Below, one piece after another: positions 6,191 to 11,866 of a stretch of 26,174 nt of DNA; positions within the stretch are counted from its first letter, which is position 1, and every line of letters begins with the position of its first letter. Both the position numbers and the translations under genes were made by a program. This DNA comes from a virus, in the IMG/VR virus record IMGVR_UViG_3300037502_001579, positions 1-26,174 of that record; one strand, 5' to 3'. A model generated the notes under the pieces. That model was not told the DNA's origin. It did not search any database and saw nothing but the letters and a program-made list of their open reading frames with translations.

Positions 6191-6717
6191 GCCTCGGCCG
6201 CGTCGACCTTCAATGTTCGGCGCCGCTCCGGCAAGTGTGCTCTGAGCTCGTCAGCCAGGTCGGGCATGGATCCCTCGATCGTCTCGAGGTAGTCCGCGAC
6301 TCTTGCCGGCGTGACGTGTGGTGCGAGGGGCGCGATGTTGTCGACCGCGTCCCACGGGATTGCCGAATCGGATGCTCGCGCCTCGAGGATGTCTCGGATG
6401 CGTTTCGCATTGACGCCGCTGACGGTCCCGCGACTGATCGACTCTCGCGCGACACCGTACGGCGTCTTGATCGGCCCGGCTGTCTCTCTGACACGATGCA
6501 GCATTTCGGATTCCGCCATCGTCCGCATCTCGTAGGCGAGCTTGCGGAGCATCTCGGCGGCGAGAATCCACGACACGAGCGAATCATTATCCGCATCGCT
6601 CGCGGGCAGGACTTCGCCGTCAAGGCTGACGATCATGCCACGCTCGAACAGGTCGCGAATCTGCGCGATGTTCGCCTGTGGCAGGTACGGCTCGACGGCG
6701 ACGCTTCGATCAGTCAT
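6187..6717 (-). CDS. Hypothetical protein, 176 aa
   Basis: No family recognised. The ATG at 6717 overlaps the preceding TGA as TGATG. The protein appears mostly helical: an N-terminal segment with LFERGMIVSLDGEVLP, a helical pair around residues 50-80 (MLRKLAYEMRTMAESEMLHRVRE), a conserved-looking TPYGVARESISRG stretch, a NAKRIRDILEA segment, then Pro-rich and acidic C-terminal helices. No Walker motif, cysteine cluster or membrane span is visible. It is coupled to the RuvC-like gene by an ATGA overlap, so a recombination accessory role is plausible only by context. Confidence 0.7.
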   Translation of the reverse strand: MTDRSVAVEPYLPQANIAQIRDLFERGMIVSLDGEVLPASDADNDSLVSWILAAEMLRKLAYEMRTMAESEMLHRVRETAGPIKTPYGVARESISRGTVSGVNAKRIRDILEARASDSAIPWDAVDNIAPLAPHVTPARVADYLETIEGSMPDLADELRAHLPERRRTLKVDAAEA

Positions 6718-7154
6718 CAGATCACCCGCCGCTCGTGTTCGCCGAGCTCTCGATCGCCGTGAAAAACAACAATCGTGAAGTGATCACGACACGTCAGCTG
6801 TAGGATCGCATTCCGGATCGACCCCTTGACTGCGTGATGATTCGCGCAATACGCCTGGAATCTTGCGTGCTCCGGAAATCCGATCCAAAGCGTCGATCGG
6901 ACAACCGAGATATGAACATTTTCGACCGTCTGTAGGATCGATTGCTCTTTCGGCGTGACCATTTTCATGATCAGCTTCCAAAACGGCATGGGATTCCACG
7001 CGATGTTGCCCCAAATCGTCTCGGCCATCGCCATATTTACTCTCTGCGAGTCGAGAAGATCATTCAAGCTTTTCTCAGTCGCGATCGGTGGTCCGAATGC
7101 CTTCGCCGATTTCAGAATGTACTCGGGCTCTCTGACTGCCATATCCATGCTCAT
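6717..7154 (-). CDS. Hypothetical protein, 145 aa
   Basis: No family recognised. The ATG at 7154 overlaps the TGA of the SSB-like gene (TGATG); no ribosome binding site is evident, so translation probably depends on coupling. Two further in-frame ATGs follow within four codons and cannot be excluded. The middle is rich in Met, Trp and Pro (MAMAETIWGNIAWNPMPFWKLIMKMV). The second half has alternating hydrophobic residues and a CANHH and CRDHF pair (both about residues 102-130) that could bind metal, although the pattern is not a known one. Confidence 0.7.
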   Translation of the reverse strand: MSMDMAVREPEYILKSAKAFGPPIATEKSLNDLLDSQRVNMAMAETIWGNIAWNPMPFWKLIMKMVTPKEQSILQTVENVHISVVRSTLWIGFPEHARFQAYCANHHAVKGSIRNAILQLTCRDHFTIVVFHGDRELGEHERRVI

Positions 7155-7600
7155 CAGAAAGGCAGGTCGTCGACAGGTGCCTTCTCGTCGAACTTCGCGA
7201 CGCGGTCCGCCGTATCCTTCGCGGCCTGCTCGGTTGTCGACGGCGGGATCGTCATCGGCGTCGTCGGCTGATTCGTCAGCGTCCAACCGCTCCGACCACC
7301 ATTCTCCCATCGGCCGAGGTAAAACGGGCCGACACCGTCCGCACCATTCGCCAGGTGCTGCGAGATCTTCCGCGCCTGTTCGGTCCGCTGCGGATTGACG
7401 GCGAACGCGAGCCGCATCTCGTCTTTGTCCTTCTCCTTGATCGTGAAGACGGTCTGCGTGCCGTACTGACCATCCTGCTCCGCGATCGCGCCGATGATGT
7501 AAAACGCGCGCTGCTCGGCGTGCAGCTCTGCCTTGTCCTCGGCGCTCAGGTAGAGTCCGCCTCCGGTCAGGATCTCGTCCGCGCTAACGATGTTCGCCAT
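7154..7600 (-). CDS. Single-stranded DNA-binding-like protein
   Basis: The 148-residue protein ends in an acidic tip, PVDDLPF, the hallmark C-terminus through which SSB-type proteins recruit partners. The N-terminal 100 residues alternate hydrophobic and polar residues (AFYIIGAIAEQ, TQTVFTIKEKD, MRLAFAVN, PFYLGRWENGG, WTLTNQ), as expected for an OB-fold barrel, followed by a Pro/Thr-rich flexible linker. It would coat ssDNA at the replication fork. ATG 7600 has AAAGGAG eight bases upstream; a longer frame reaching 7702 would read through the promoter region and is rejected. It is the first gene of the leftward operon. Confidence 0.75.
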   Translation of the reverse strand: MANIVSADEILTGGGLYLSAEDKAELHAEQRAFYIIGAIAEQDGQYGTQTVFTIKEKDKDEMRLAFAVNPQRTEQARKISQHLANGADGVGPFYLGRWENGGRSGWTLTNQPTTPMTIPPSTTEQAAKDTADRVAKFDEKAPVDDLPF

Positions 7601-7639
7601 TGCCAATGCTCCTTTGCTTGTGGCTTGTGGCCGTGGTGA

Positions 7640-7653
7640 GTACCGAACGGTAC
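7640..7653. promoter_or_regulatory. Palindrome GTACCG-AA-CGGTAC, operator candidate
   Basis: Six-base arms are perfect inverted repeats around AA. The right arm contains the leftward -10 hexamer TACCGT (complement 7647-7652), so a protein bound here would block leftward transcription of the replication operon. Confidence 0.55.
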
Positions 7654-7675
7654 GCGCATCATCGGACGCCCGCAA
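7647..7675 (-). promoter_or_regulatory. Leftward sigma-70-type promoter candidate for the replication operon
   Basis: On the minus strand, TTGCGG (complement 7670-7675) is followed after exactly 17 bp by TACCGT (complement 7647-7652). The -10 word and the spacing are the same as in the rightward promoter at 9676. The first gene, SSB-like, starts about 46 bp further on. The -35 matches only the TTG of the consensus. Confidence 0.5.
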
Positions 7676-7695
7676 CACAAATAGCGTAAAGCCGC

Positions 7696-7724
7696 TTGAC
7701 ATACGCTCGTAGCGTGTCTACCTT
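7696..7724 (+). promoter_or_regulatory. Rightward promoter TTGACA-17-TACCTT
   Basis: A perfect -35 (7696-7701), a 17-bp spacer and -10 TACCTT (7719-7724), with the upstream ATG of the leader beginning six bases after the -10. The spacer contains ACGCT-CGT-AGCGT (7703-7715), an inverted repeat that could be an operator. The transcript start is predicted at or next to the ATG at 7731. Confidence 0.75.
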
Positions 7725-7763
7725 ATTTACATGGCTTCCACCACCACCCGAAAGGAAACAGCC

Positions 7764-7997
7764 ATGACCACCACGAATCCGACCCCCGTCACTCAGCCCG
7801 TCATCTGGCGCGGCGAAGCCGGATGGCGCTTCGCCTTCGTCGAGCACGACGGCAACGCGTACACGCTTCGCAACACGCCGACCGGCATCGACGTCCTCGT
7901 CGACTTCGACGGCGACGACGTGCGCATCGCACAGGTCGACACCGAAGCCGAGGCGCTCGACTACATCAGCCATCACGCGTACCAGGTCATCGGGTAA
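7764..7997 (+). CDS. Hypothetical acidic protein, 77 aa, with alternative in-frame start at 7731
   Basis: The product is unknown. It is acidic with a likely beta-sheet core (VIWRGEAGWRFAFVEHDGNAYTLRN, IDVLVDFDGDDVRIAQVD) and a short C-terminal helix. ATG 7764 has AAAGGA seven to eight bases upstream and is the conventional start. An in-frame ATG at 7731, eleven codons earlier, sits six bases after the promoter -10 and would give an 88-residue form from a leaderless message. The same 33-base double-start layout and similar codons recur at 9711/9744. It is the first gene after the rightward promoter, so it is likely an early, strongly expressed protein; host takeover or anti-defence is speculation. 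Confidence 0.72.
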   Translation: MTTTNPTPVTQPVIWRGEAGWRFAFVEHDGNAYTLRNTPTGIDVLVDFDGDDVRIAQVDTEAEALDYISHHAYQVIG

Positions 7998-8002
7998 GCA
8001 TC

Positions 8003-8260
8003 ATGACTGTCATCATCGGAACGGATCGTGACGAGCTGTTCGATCAGCTCGCGAACGCGTACATCGTCGGCATCGAATCGATCCGCATCGAACACATGAT
8101 CCGCGGCGAGTGCGAGCACCGCGAAAACGATCCGGCGCATACCGCGATGCACGACATGATGCGCGAGATCAGCGCGACCATCCTCCTGTTCGTCGATCGC
8201 CTCGAGGACATCCCCGCGATCGCCGACTACTTCGACGAGCGGCGTAGGCTGATCGCATGA
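8003..8260 (+). CDS. Hypothetical acidic helical protein, 85 aa
   Basis: No family recognised. ATG 8003 lies five bases after the preceding stop. The sequence is acidic and helical, with a His-rich middle (EHMIRGECEHRENDPAHTAMHDMM) holding one Cys and several His that could bind metal, followed by a hydrophobic helix (EISATILLFVDRLEDIPAIADYF). Its last bases (ATGA) contain the start of the next gene. The context is a short early operon of small unknown proteins. Confidence 0.72.
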   Translation: MTVIIGTDRDELFDQLANAYIVGIESIRIEHMIRGECEHRENDPAHTAMHDMMREISATILLFVDRLEDIPAIADYFDERRRLIA

Positions 8261-8460
8261 TCCGCTCGTGGGCATACCGCGGCGAGGGATGGTGGGACTA
8301 TTGGACGAGCTCATGCTTGCGCTGCATGATCGTCCGACACCCGCGCCACGACGCCGGATATCACGTCATCTGGATCGACGGCGAATGCGTCGCCAAAGCC
8401 GACGATCTCGCCTTCGCCAAATGGAAGGCGCACAACTACCTGGAAGGAACCCGATCATGA
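8257..8460 (+). CDS. Hypothetical Trp-rich protein, 67 aa
   Basis: The ATG at 8257 overlaps the preceding TGA and its own TGA overlaps the next ATG. The product has six tryptophans in 67 residues (GEGWWDYWTSSCLRCM; VIWIDGE; KWKAHNY), a C-x-x-C pair and a compact beta-then-helix layout. The final half (GYHVIWIDGECVAKADDLAFAKWKAHNYLEG) looks like a three-strand sheet with one helix. No known family is assigned. Confidence 0.7.
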   Translation: MIRSWAYRGEGWWDYWTSSCLRCMIVRHPRHDAGYHVIWIDGECVAKADDLAFAKWKAHNYLEGTRS

Positions 8461-8711
8461 CGAAGGATTACCTATCCGAGCAGCTGCGGACCATCGCTGA
8501 CGAGGTCATGGATGCCGAGTTCGCCGTCTCGGAGAAGCGGCGCCAGCGCGACGCGCTGATCATCGCCGCCTCGACGGCCGGCCTGAGCCTCCGCACGATC
8601 GGTGATCTCTGCATGATCTCGCATCAGAGCGTCAGGAACATCATCGAGCGCGGATCGGCGGCGGCCGGCGCGAGCGCCACCACCACGCCGGGCGCCGACC
8701 GCCTCGCATAG
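8457..8711 (+). CDS. Helix-turn-helix DNA-binding protein, 84 aa
   Basis: After an N-terminal charged helix (EQLRTIADEVMDAEFAVSEKRRQRDALI), residues about 37-66 form a clear helix-turn-helix: AASTAGLSLRTIGDLCMISHQSVRNIIERG, with the Gly-x-Ser turn and a recognition helix SHQSVRNIIERG typical of sigma-like or resolvase-like HTH units. The C-terminus is a low-complexity Ala/Thr tail. ATG 8457 overlaps the upstream TGA (ATGA). It probably regulates phage promoters, possibly the nearby divergent region; targets are inferred. Confidence 0.8.
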   Translation: MTKDYLSEQLRTIADEVMDAEFAVSEKRRQRDALIIAASTAGLSLRTIGDLCMISHQSVRNIIERGSAAAGASATTTPGADRLA

Positions 8712-8843
8712 ATTAGCCGCTCAGATACGGGATAATCGATTCGGGCATTCTCGATTCCCTCCCGAGAGCGTCCAGCCCCGCCGGTGTTATGAGCACCGGC
8801 GGGGCGCCACCACCACACAACAGACACGTTAGGAGCACGAATC
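8712..8843 (+). other. Intergenic region with a strong stem-loop and ACC-rich leader
   Basis: These 132 bp contain a 12-bp GC-rich stem-loop (8775-8805), then a CCACCACCAC tract, then AGGAG ahead of the ATG at 8844. No convincing promoter was found; a GATAAT at 8732-8737 lacks a -35 at normal distance. Confidence 0.5.
8775..8805 (+). terminator. GC-rich stem-loop without a T tract
   Basis: GCCCCGCCGGTG and its exact complement form a 12-bp stem with a 7-base loop. No run of T follows on either strand, so an intrinsic terminator of the usual type is doubtful; a processing, stability or attenuation element is equally possible. The stem begins with the same GCCCCG word as the hairpins at 10031 and 10640. 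Confidence 0.5.
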
Positions 8844-9122
8844 ATGTCGAATCGTCGACGAAAGAGCATCGGCCAGCGCAAGCTGCGCCAGAATTGGCTG
8901 ATCCGCGTCGCGCGCGGCGGCGGGAACTTGCCCGGCGATGGCCGCTGGCGCGATGAGTACCTGATGGCCGTCGAGAACATCATCGACGATAAGCCCGTGA
9001 TGGTCGGCCGCTACAGCGGTGCTGTGCTGAAGGATCACGCGCAGATCGTCCGCGAGACCGAGCAGCTGCGCGCCGAGGTCGACGAGCTCGTCCTGCCGTA
9101 TTGGCGCGGAGGCGCGTCGTGA
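8844..9122 (+). CDS. Hypothetical basic protein, 92 aa
   Basis: Not recognised. ATG 8844 has AGGAG eight to nine bases upstream. The N-terminus is strongly basic (MSNRRRKSIGQRKLRQ), a Gly-rich turn follows (RGGGNLPGDGRW), and the C-terminal half is helical with a likely short coiled coil (IVRETEQLRAEVDELV). A basic head joined to a coiled coil suggests a nucleic-acid-binding dimer, but no domain family can be named. It is followed after 40 bp by the XRE-like regulator. Confidence 0.7.
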   Translation: MSNRRRKSIGQRKLRQNWLIRVARGGGNLPGDGRWRDEYLMAVENIIDDKPVMVGRYSGAVLKDHAQIVRETEQLRAEVDELVLPYWRGGAS

Positions 9123-9162
9123 AGGCTGCTCGCGTGTCGTATTGGCAGGAGAGTGCCTCCTA

Positions 9163-9648
9163 ATGGCCATCCTCGGAGAGTTCGCGAATCCTGCGCGGAT
9201 GGTGATGCAAGAGCATGGGATCACGGTCGAGGATCTCGCGAGCCTTGCGGGCGCGTCCGAGCGTGCCGCGTACTCGTGGGTCCGAGGCGAGCGCGAGCCG
9301 GCCGAGAAGGTCCATTACGCGATGATTCGCGAATGGGGTTATGCGGGCCGGCAGGTCTCGGGCGCGCTCGCAGCTGCTCGAGAGGCATGGCTCGAGAAGC
9401 ATCCGATCACGCCTGGCAAGGGACGCAAGATCGGCCGCAAGGCTACGCCGGGAAAGGTCGTCAAGCGTGTGTACGCGCCCGAGAAGACGCCGCCGCCGTA
9501 TGCGTACGCTCGAGACGAGCACGATGGTAAGACGTACTCGATCGAGGAATGGAAACGGCTTTTCGGCGAGCCTGGCGGCGGCGGTCCGGATATCAATGGC
9601 CGGTATTCGGGATGTTTCGATACTGAGCCGTGTTGGCTCGGCGAGTAG
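9163..9648 (+). CDS. Cro/CI-type (XRE-like) HTH regulator, 161 aa
   Basis: Residues about 12-55 match the Cro/CI helix-turn-helix layout: VMQEHGITVEDLASLAGASERAAYSWVRGEREPAEKVHYAMI, with helix 2 VEDLASLAG and recognition helix ERAAYSWVRGER. A Lys/Arg-rich segment (about 80-108) and a Gly-rich tail follow, unlike the peptidase-like domain of CI repressors. ATG 9163 is preferred, with GGAGA about ten bases upstream; TTG 9142 would start inside that element. It is the best candidate for a repressor acting on the palindromic control region at 7640-7715 or on the promoter just downstream of it. Class is reasonably sure, target is inferred. Confidence 0.75.
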   Translation: MAILGEFANPARMVMQEHGITVEDLASLAGASERAAYSWVRGEREPAEKVHYAMIREWGYAGRQVSGALAAAREAWLEKHPITPGKGRKIGRKATPGKVVKRVYAPEKTPPPYAYARDEHDGKTYSIEEWKRLFGEPGGGGPDINGRYSGCFDTEPCWLGE

Positions 9649-9675
9649 TGCCTATCCGTCATGCTGTAAACACAC

Positions 9676-9704
9676 TTGACAGGAGGGGCGAGAGGCCATA
9701 CCGT
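9676..9704 (+). promoter_or_regulatory. Rightward promoter TTGACA-17-TACCGT
   Basis: A perfect -35 (9676-9681), a 17-bp spacer and TACCGT (9699-9704). As at 7696, an ATG begins exactly six bases after the -10. It drives the 90-aa gene and probably the stand-alone primase domain. Confidence 0.75.
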
Positions 9705-9743
9705 ATGTGCATGGCAACCACCACCCACCACGAGGAGACCGCC

Positions 9744-10016
9744 ATGACCACCACCACCGAGAAGATTTACGATGCTAGCCAGAGGATGTTTGTCGATCCG
9801 GCGATCATCTACGAGGTGACCGCGACTGAGATCCTGCACATGGCCTCGAAGATGCCGTACGCCTCCGACGAGGACGCGCGCAACATCTACGACTACCTGT
9901 CGGACCGCTTCGGCTTCTGGCCGTTCCGCAACGCGACCGGCATCACGGGCCCGGAGACGCTGATCGAGCGGGCCATTCCGCTGCGCGCCGCCGCTCAGGC
10001 CTCGGCCACCGCCTAA
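9744..10016 (+). CDS. Hypothetical protein, 90 aa, with alternative in-frame start at 9711
   Basis: Not recognised. ATG 9744 follows GAGGAG at six bases. An in-frame ATG at 9711, eleven codons upstream and six bases after the -10, would give a 101-residue form beginning MATTTHHEETAMTTT, close to MASTTTRKETAMTTT of the gene at 7731/7764. Beyond this shared head the two proteins are unrelated. The body is helical and aromatic-rich (EILHMASKMPYASDEDARNIYDYLSDRFGFWPF) and ends in an Ala-rich tail. A hairpin and ACC-rich leader separate it from the primase gene. Confidence 0.72.
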   Translation: MTTTTEKIYDASQRMFVDPAIIYEVTATEILHMASKMPYASDEDARNIYDYLSDRFGFWPFRNATGITGPETLIERAIPLRAAAQASATA

Positions 10017-10030
10017 CCCGCACGTTCACG

Positions 10031-10063
10031 AGCCCCGTCGGCCACACGGTCGGCGGGGCTTTC
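10031..10063 (+). terminator. Stem-loop, probable weak or partial terminator
   Basis: AGCCCCG (10031-10037) pairs with CGGGGCT (10054-10060), with further inner pairing of TCGGCC-like bases, followed by only TTTCTC. It may let part of the transcription continue into the primase-domain gene 30 bp downstream, whose leader begins with a (CAC)n tract. Confidence 0.6.
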
Positions 10064-10092
10064 TCACCACCACCACCACAGGAGACCACACG

Positions 10093-10626
10093 ATGAGCAC
10101 CATGAAGCATCTCGCAAGCGTCCTCGACGACCTCGAGCACGGCCACGACGTCGACCTCGTCGACGCCGCCCACGCGTACATCATGAACGGCTGGACGATC
10201 ACCCTCGTCGGCGACGACAAGCGGCCGATCGGCAAATGGGGCGCCGGCGGCTGGAATCGATTCGACGCGTCGAACATGCACAAGCTCCGCATCGGTCGCG
10301 CGACCGGCCTCGGCGTCATCACGGGCCCGAGCGGCCTCGTCGTCCTCGACTATGACCAGGCGGACGTGTTCGACCTCGTCGCGTTGACGTACGGCGAGCA
10401 TGATACGCGGATCGCGCGCACGCCGCGCGGCTATCACGCGTACTTCTCCGCCCCCGACGGTGTCACGCTGAAGCCGCGCCAGAACATCATCCCCGGCCTC
10501 GACGTCCGCGCCGCAGAGTCGTACATCATCTTGCCGCCGAGCATCATGAGTCACGGCTCTTACGCGTGGCACAACGCGAAGCCGATCAGCGAACTCCCCG
10601 CGAACATCATCCCGCTCATCTCGTAA
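10093..10626 (+). CDS. Stand-alone AEP primase/polymerase domain protein
   Basis: The 177-residue protein is a single AEP prim-pol domain: GW at the N-terminal strand (about 33), K43-x-P and W49 of the K-P-x-x-x-W element, GLGVITG before motif I D86-x-D88 (VVLDYD), motif II H115 (PRGYHAYF), motif III D137 (GLDVRA) and the following ILPPS signature. All catalytic positions are present. No helicase or primase C-terminal module is attached, unlike the 617-aa protein at 1456-3309, which carries its own prim-pol domain. The start has AGGAGA at good distance; a second ATG lies three codons on. It may prime replication, act in repair, or regulate the other primase. Domain identity is firm, role is open. 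Confidence 0.9.
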   Translation: MSTMKHLASVLDDLEHGHDVDLVDAAHAYIMNGWTITLVGDDKRPIGKWGAGGWNRFDASNMHKLRIGRATGLGVITGPSGLVVLDYDQADVFDLVALTYGEHDTRIARTPRGYHAYFSAPDGVTLKPRQNIIPGLDVRAAESYIILPPSIMSHGSYAWHNAKPISELPANIIPLIS

Positions 10627-10639
10627 CCTCGAGCACGCC

Positions 10640-10674
10640 GAGCCCCGTCGCCTCCGAGCGGCGGGGCTCTTTTT
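10640..10674 (+). terminator. Intrinsic terminator of the plus-strand operon
   Basis: GAGCCCCG (10640-10647) pairs with CGGGGCTC (10662-10669), with extra pairing inside the loop, and five T follow (10670-10674). It lies 14 bases after the primase-domain stop and faces the end of the opposing late operon. Confidence 0.88.
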
Positions 10675-10840
10675 ATGCCTGCGACACCGCGAATACACGC
10701 CGCGACGCGACGATTAGGCTACCACTCTCACACGCTCTAGCTTACCGTTTTGCACAACTGTGCACATTCGGCCATGATCGCCAATTGTGCGCGAATCTAC
10801 ACAAAACACGCGCCGAAATAGACGATTAGCAGGCTCCGAA
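10675..10840. other. Convergent intergenic region with a TGCACA palindrome
   Basis: The gap separates the ends of the plus-strand operon and the late operon. It contains TGCACA-AC-TGTGCA (10752-10765), a further TGTGC word near 10795, and the 9-bp direct repeat GACGATTAG at 10709-10717 and 10821-10829. It is AT-richer than its surroundings. No gene and no clear leftward terminator were seen. Confidence 0.45.
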
Positions 10841-11866
10841 TTAGTCCAGGTGCAGGAGATACTCGGCAGTCACGCGGCCACGCTTCGGATCGACGAAATG
10901 CAAGCGTTGCGCCGGATTACTCGTCGCGGCTACAAACTCTTTCGCATACGCCGAATCGCTGACGAGGCTCGGCGTGACGAATACGCGGCCACCATTGTTC
11001 ATCGGCAGCTGCATCGGCGTATGAAAATGCCCGATGTACGCGTCGAGGAATTCGGGCATCACGCCGCTCGCCCACGCCAAATGCTTTTTGATGATGCCAT
11101 ACGCCGGGATCGAGCCGCCGAAGCTGCGAATCGTGTCGCCGTGATGCGCGAGCGCGCGATACGCGCCGACCTCGACGATCGAGTACCACGACTCGGGAAA
11201 GACCCATCGGATGCGCGCGTCATGCTCGAGGCGCTCGCCGATGATACGGCCGACGATGCGATCCCAATTCGTATCAGACTCGTAATCGAGACTCTGCCGA
11301 CCCTTGCCTCGGCCTACGCGGCCATGGTTACCTGGCGTCAGGTAGACCGTTGTCATGTCGAAATTATCGGCCAGAATCGACATGGCCTGCTCGAGAATGC
11401 GCGCCGCGTCGAATACCTGCTCGAACGTGCTCGCGTCGACCGCCCACGCCTGATGCGGAAATTGTGCTGTCTGCTCGATCAGATCCCCGCCGAGGATGAC
11501 GACACAATCCCGCACCGGATGCGCCTTCCGCTGCAATTCTGCGAGACGGATCGTTTTCGCGATCGTGTCCATGATGCGGCGCTCCGCCACGCTCGTGTTA
11601 TACGACGATGTGACAGCGCCAATGTGCGTATCCGTCAAATGCAAGAGCGCCGTCTCGGAATCCTTTTTTTGTGGAGTCTTTGCTCTCTTTTTTGCGGGGT
11701 TCGGCGATCCCGCTACGAGCGCCGCATCCTTCGCGCCCTGATAGACGGCTTGCACAAGGTCAGCCGTCTTCGCCTTCGATCGGGCGAGATTGCGTTCGGT
11801 GCGGCGTAGCGCCTCCTCGAGCTCGGCGATTTTCAGGTCGCGCTCGATATCGTCGCGGATACTCAC
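10841..11866 (-). CDS. Calcineurin-like metallophosphoesterase
   Basis: The 341-residue product has an N-terminal helical, charged region (1-68) and then the five metal-binding blocks of the calcineurin-like superfamily: D79-x-H81 (LTDTHIG), G127-D128 (LGGDLIE), N180-H181 (TPGNHGR), H241-H242 (LAHHGD) and H280-x-H282 (IGHFHTP). The order resembles SbcD/Mre11-type nucleases, although the substrate cannot be read. GTG 11866 overlaps the TGA of the small Zn/HTH-like gene (GTGA), which rules out a longer reading. It is the last gene of the late operon, after lysis. DNA end processing or phosphate removal are possible roles. Confidence 0.88.
   Translation of the reverse strand: MSIRDDIERDLKIAELEEALRRTERNLARSKAKTADLVQAVYQGAKDAALVAGSPNPAKKRAKTPQKKDSETALLHLTDTHIGAVTSSYNTSVAERRIMDTIAKTIRLAELQRKAHPVRDCVVILGGDLIEQTAQFPHQAWAVDASTFEQVFDAARILEQAMSILADNFDMTTVYLTPGNHGRVGRGKGRQSLDYESDTNWDRIVGRIIGERLEHDARIRWVFPESWYSIVEVGAYRALAHHGDTIRSFGGSIPAYGIIKKHLAWASGVMPEFLDAYIGHFHTPMQLPMNNGGRVFVTPSLVSDSAYAKEFVAATSNPAQRLHFVDPKRGRVTAEYLLHLD

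Larger units (their letters stand above)
7601..7730. other. Divergent control region between replication operon and plus-strand genes
   Basis: This 130-bp gap holds a leftward promoter candidate (complement 7647-7675), a rightward promoter (7696-7724), a 14-bp perfect palindrome over the leftward -10 (7640-7653) and a 13-bp interrupted palindrome in the spacer of the rightward promoter (7703-7715). This is the layout of a genetic switch or early control region. Confidence 0.65.

Noticed and set aside
8732-8737. GATAAT as a -10 element before the 92-aa gene
   Set aside because: No acceptable -35 lies 16-18 bp upstream, and the word is 106 bp before the start codon.
8775-8805. Stem-loop as a full intrinsic terminator
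   Set aside because: No T tract follows on either strand; kept only as a stem-loop of uncertain role.
9943-10698. Minus-strand frame of 251 codons over the stand-alone prim-pol
   Set aside because: It is antisense to a gene with clear catalytic motifs and would read through the terminator hairpin at 10640.
10675-10840. Phage attachment site with tRNA-like sequence
   Set aside because: No integrase was found in the window and no tRNA-like cloverleaf could be traced; the repeats are too short to claim it.
10787-11809. Plus-strand frame of 340 codons opposite the metallophosphoesterase
   Set aside because: The minus-strand frame has all five metal motifs; the plus reading is very rich in Arg and lacks recognisable structure.
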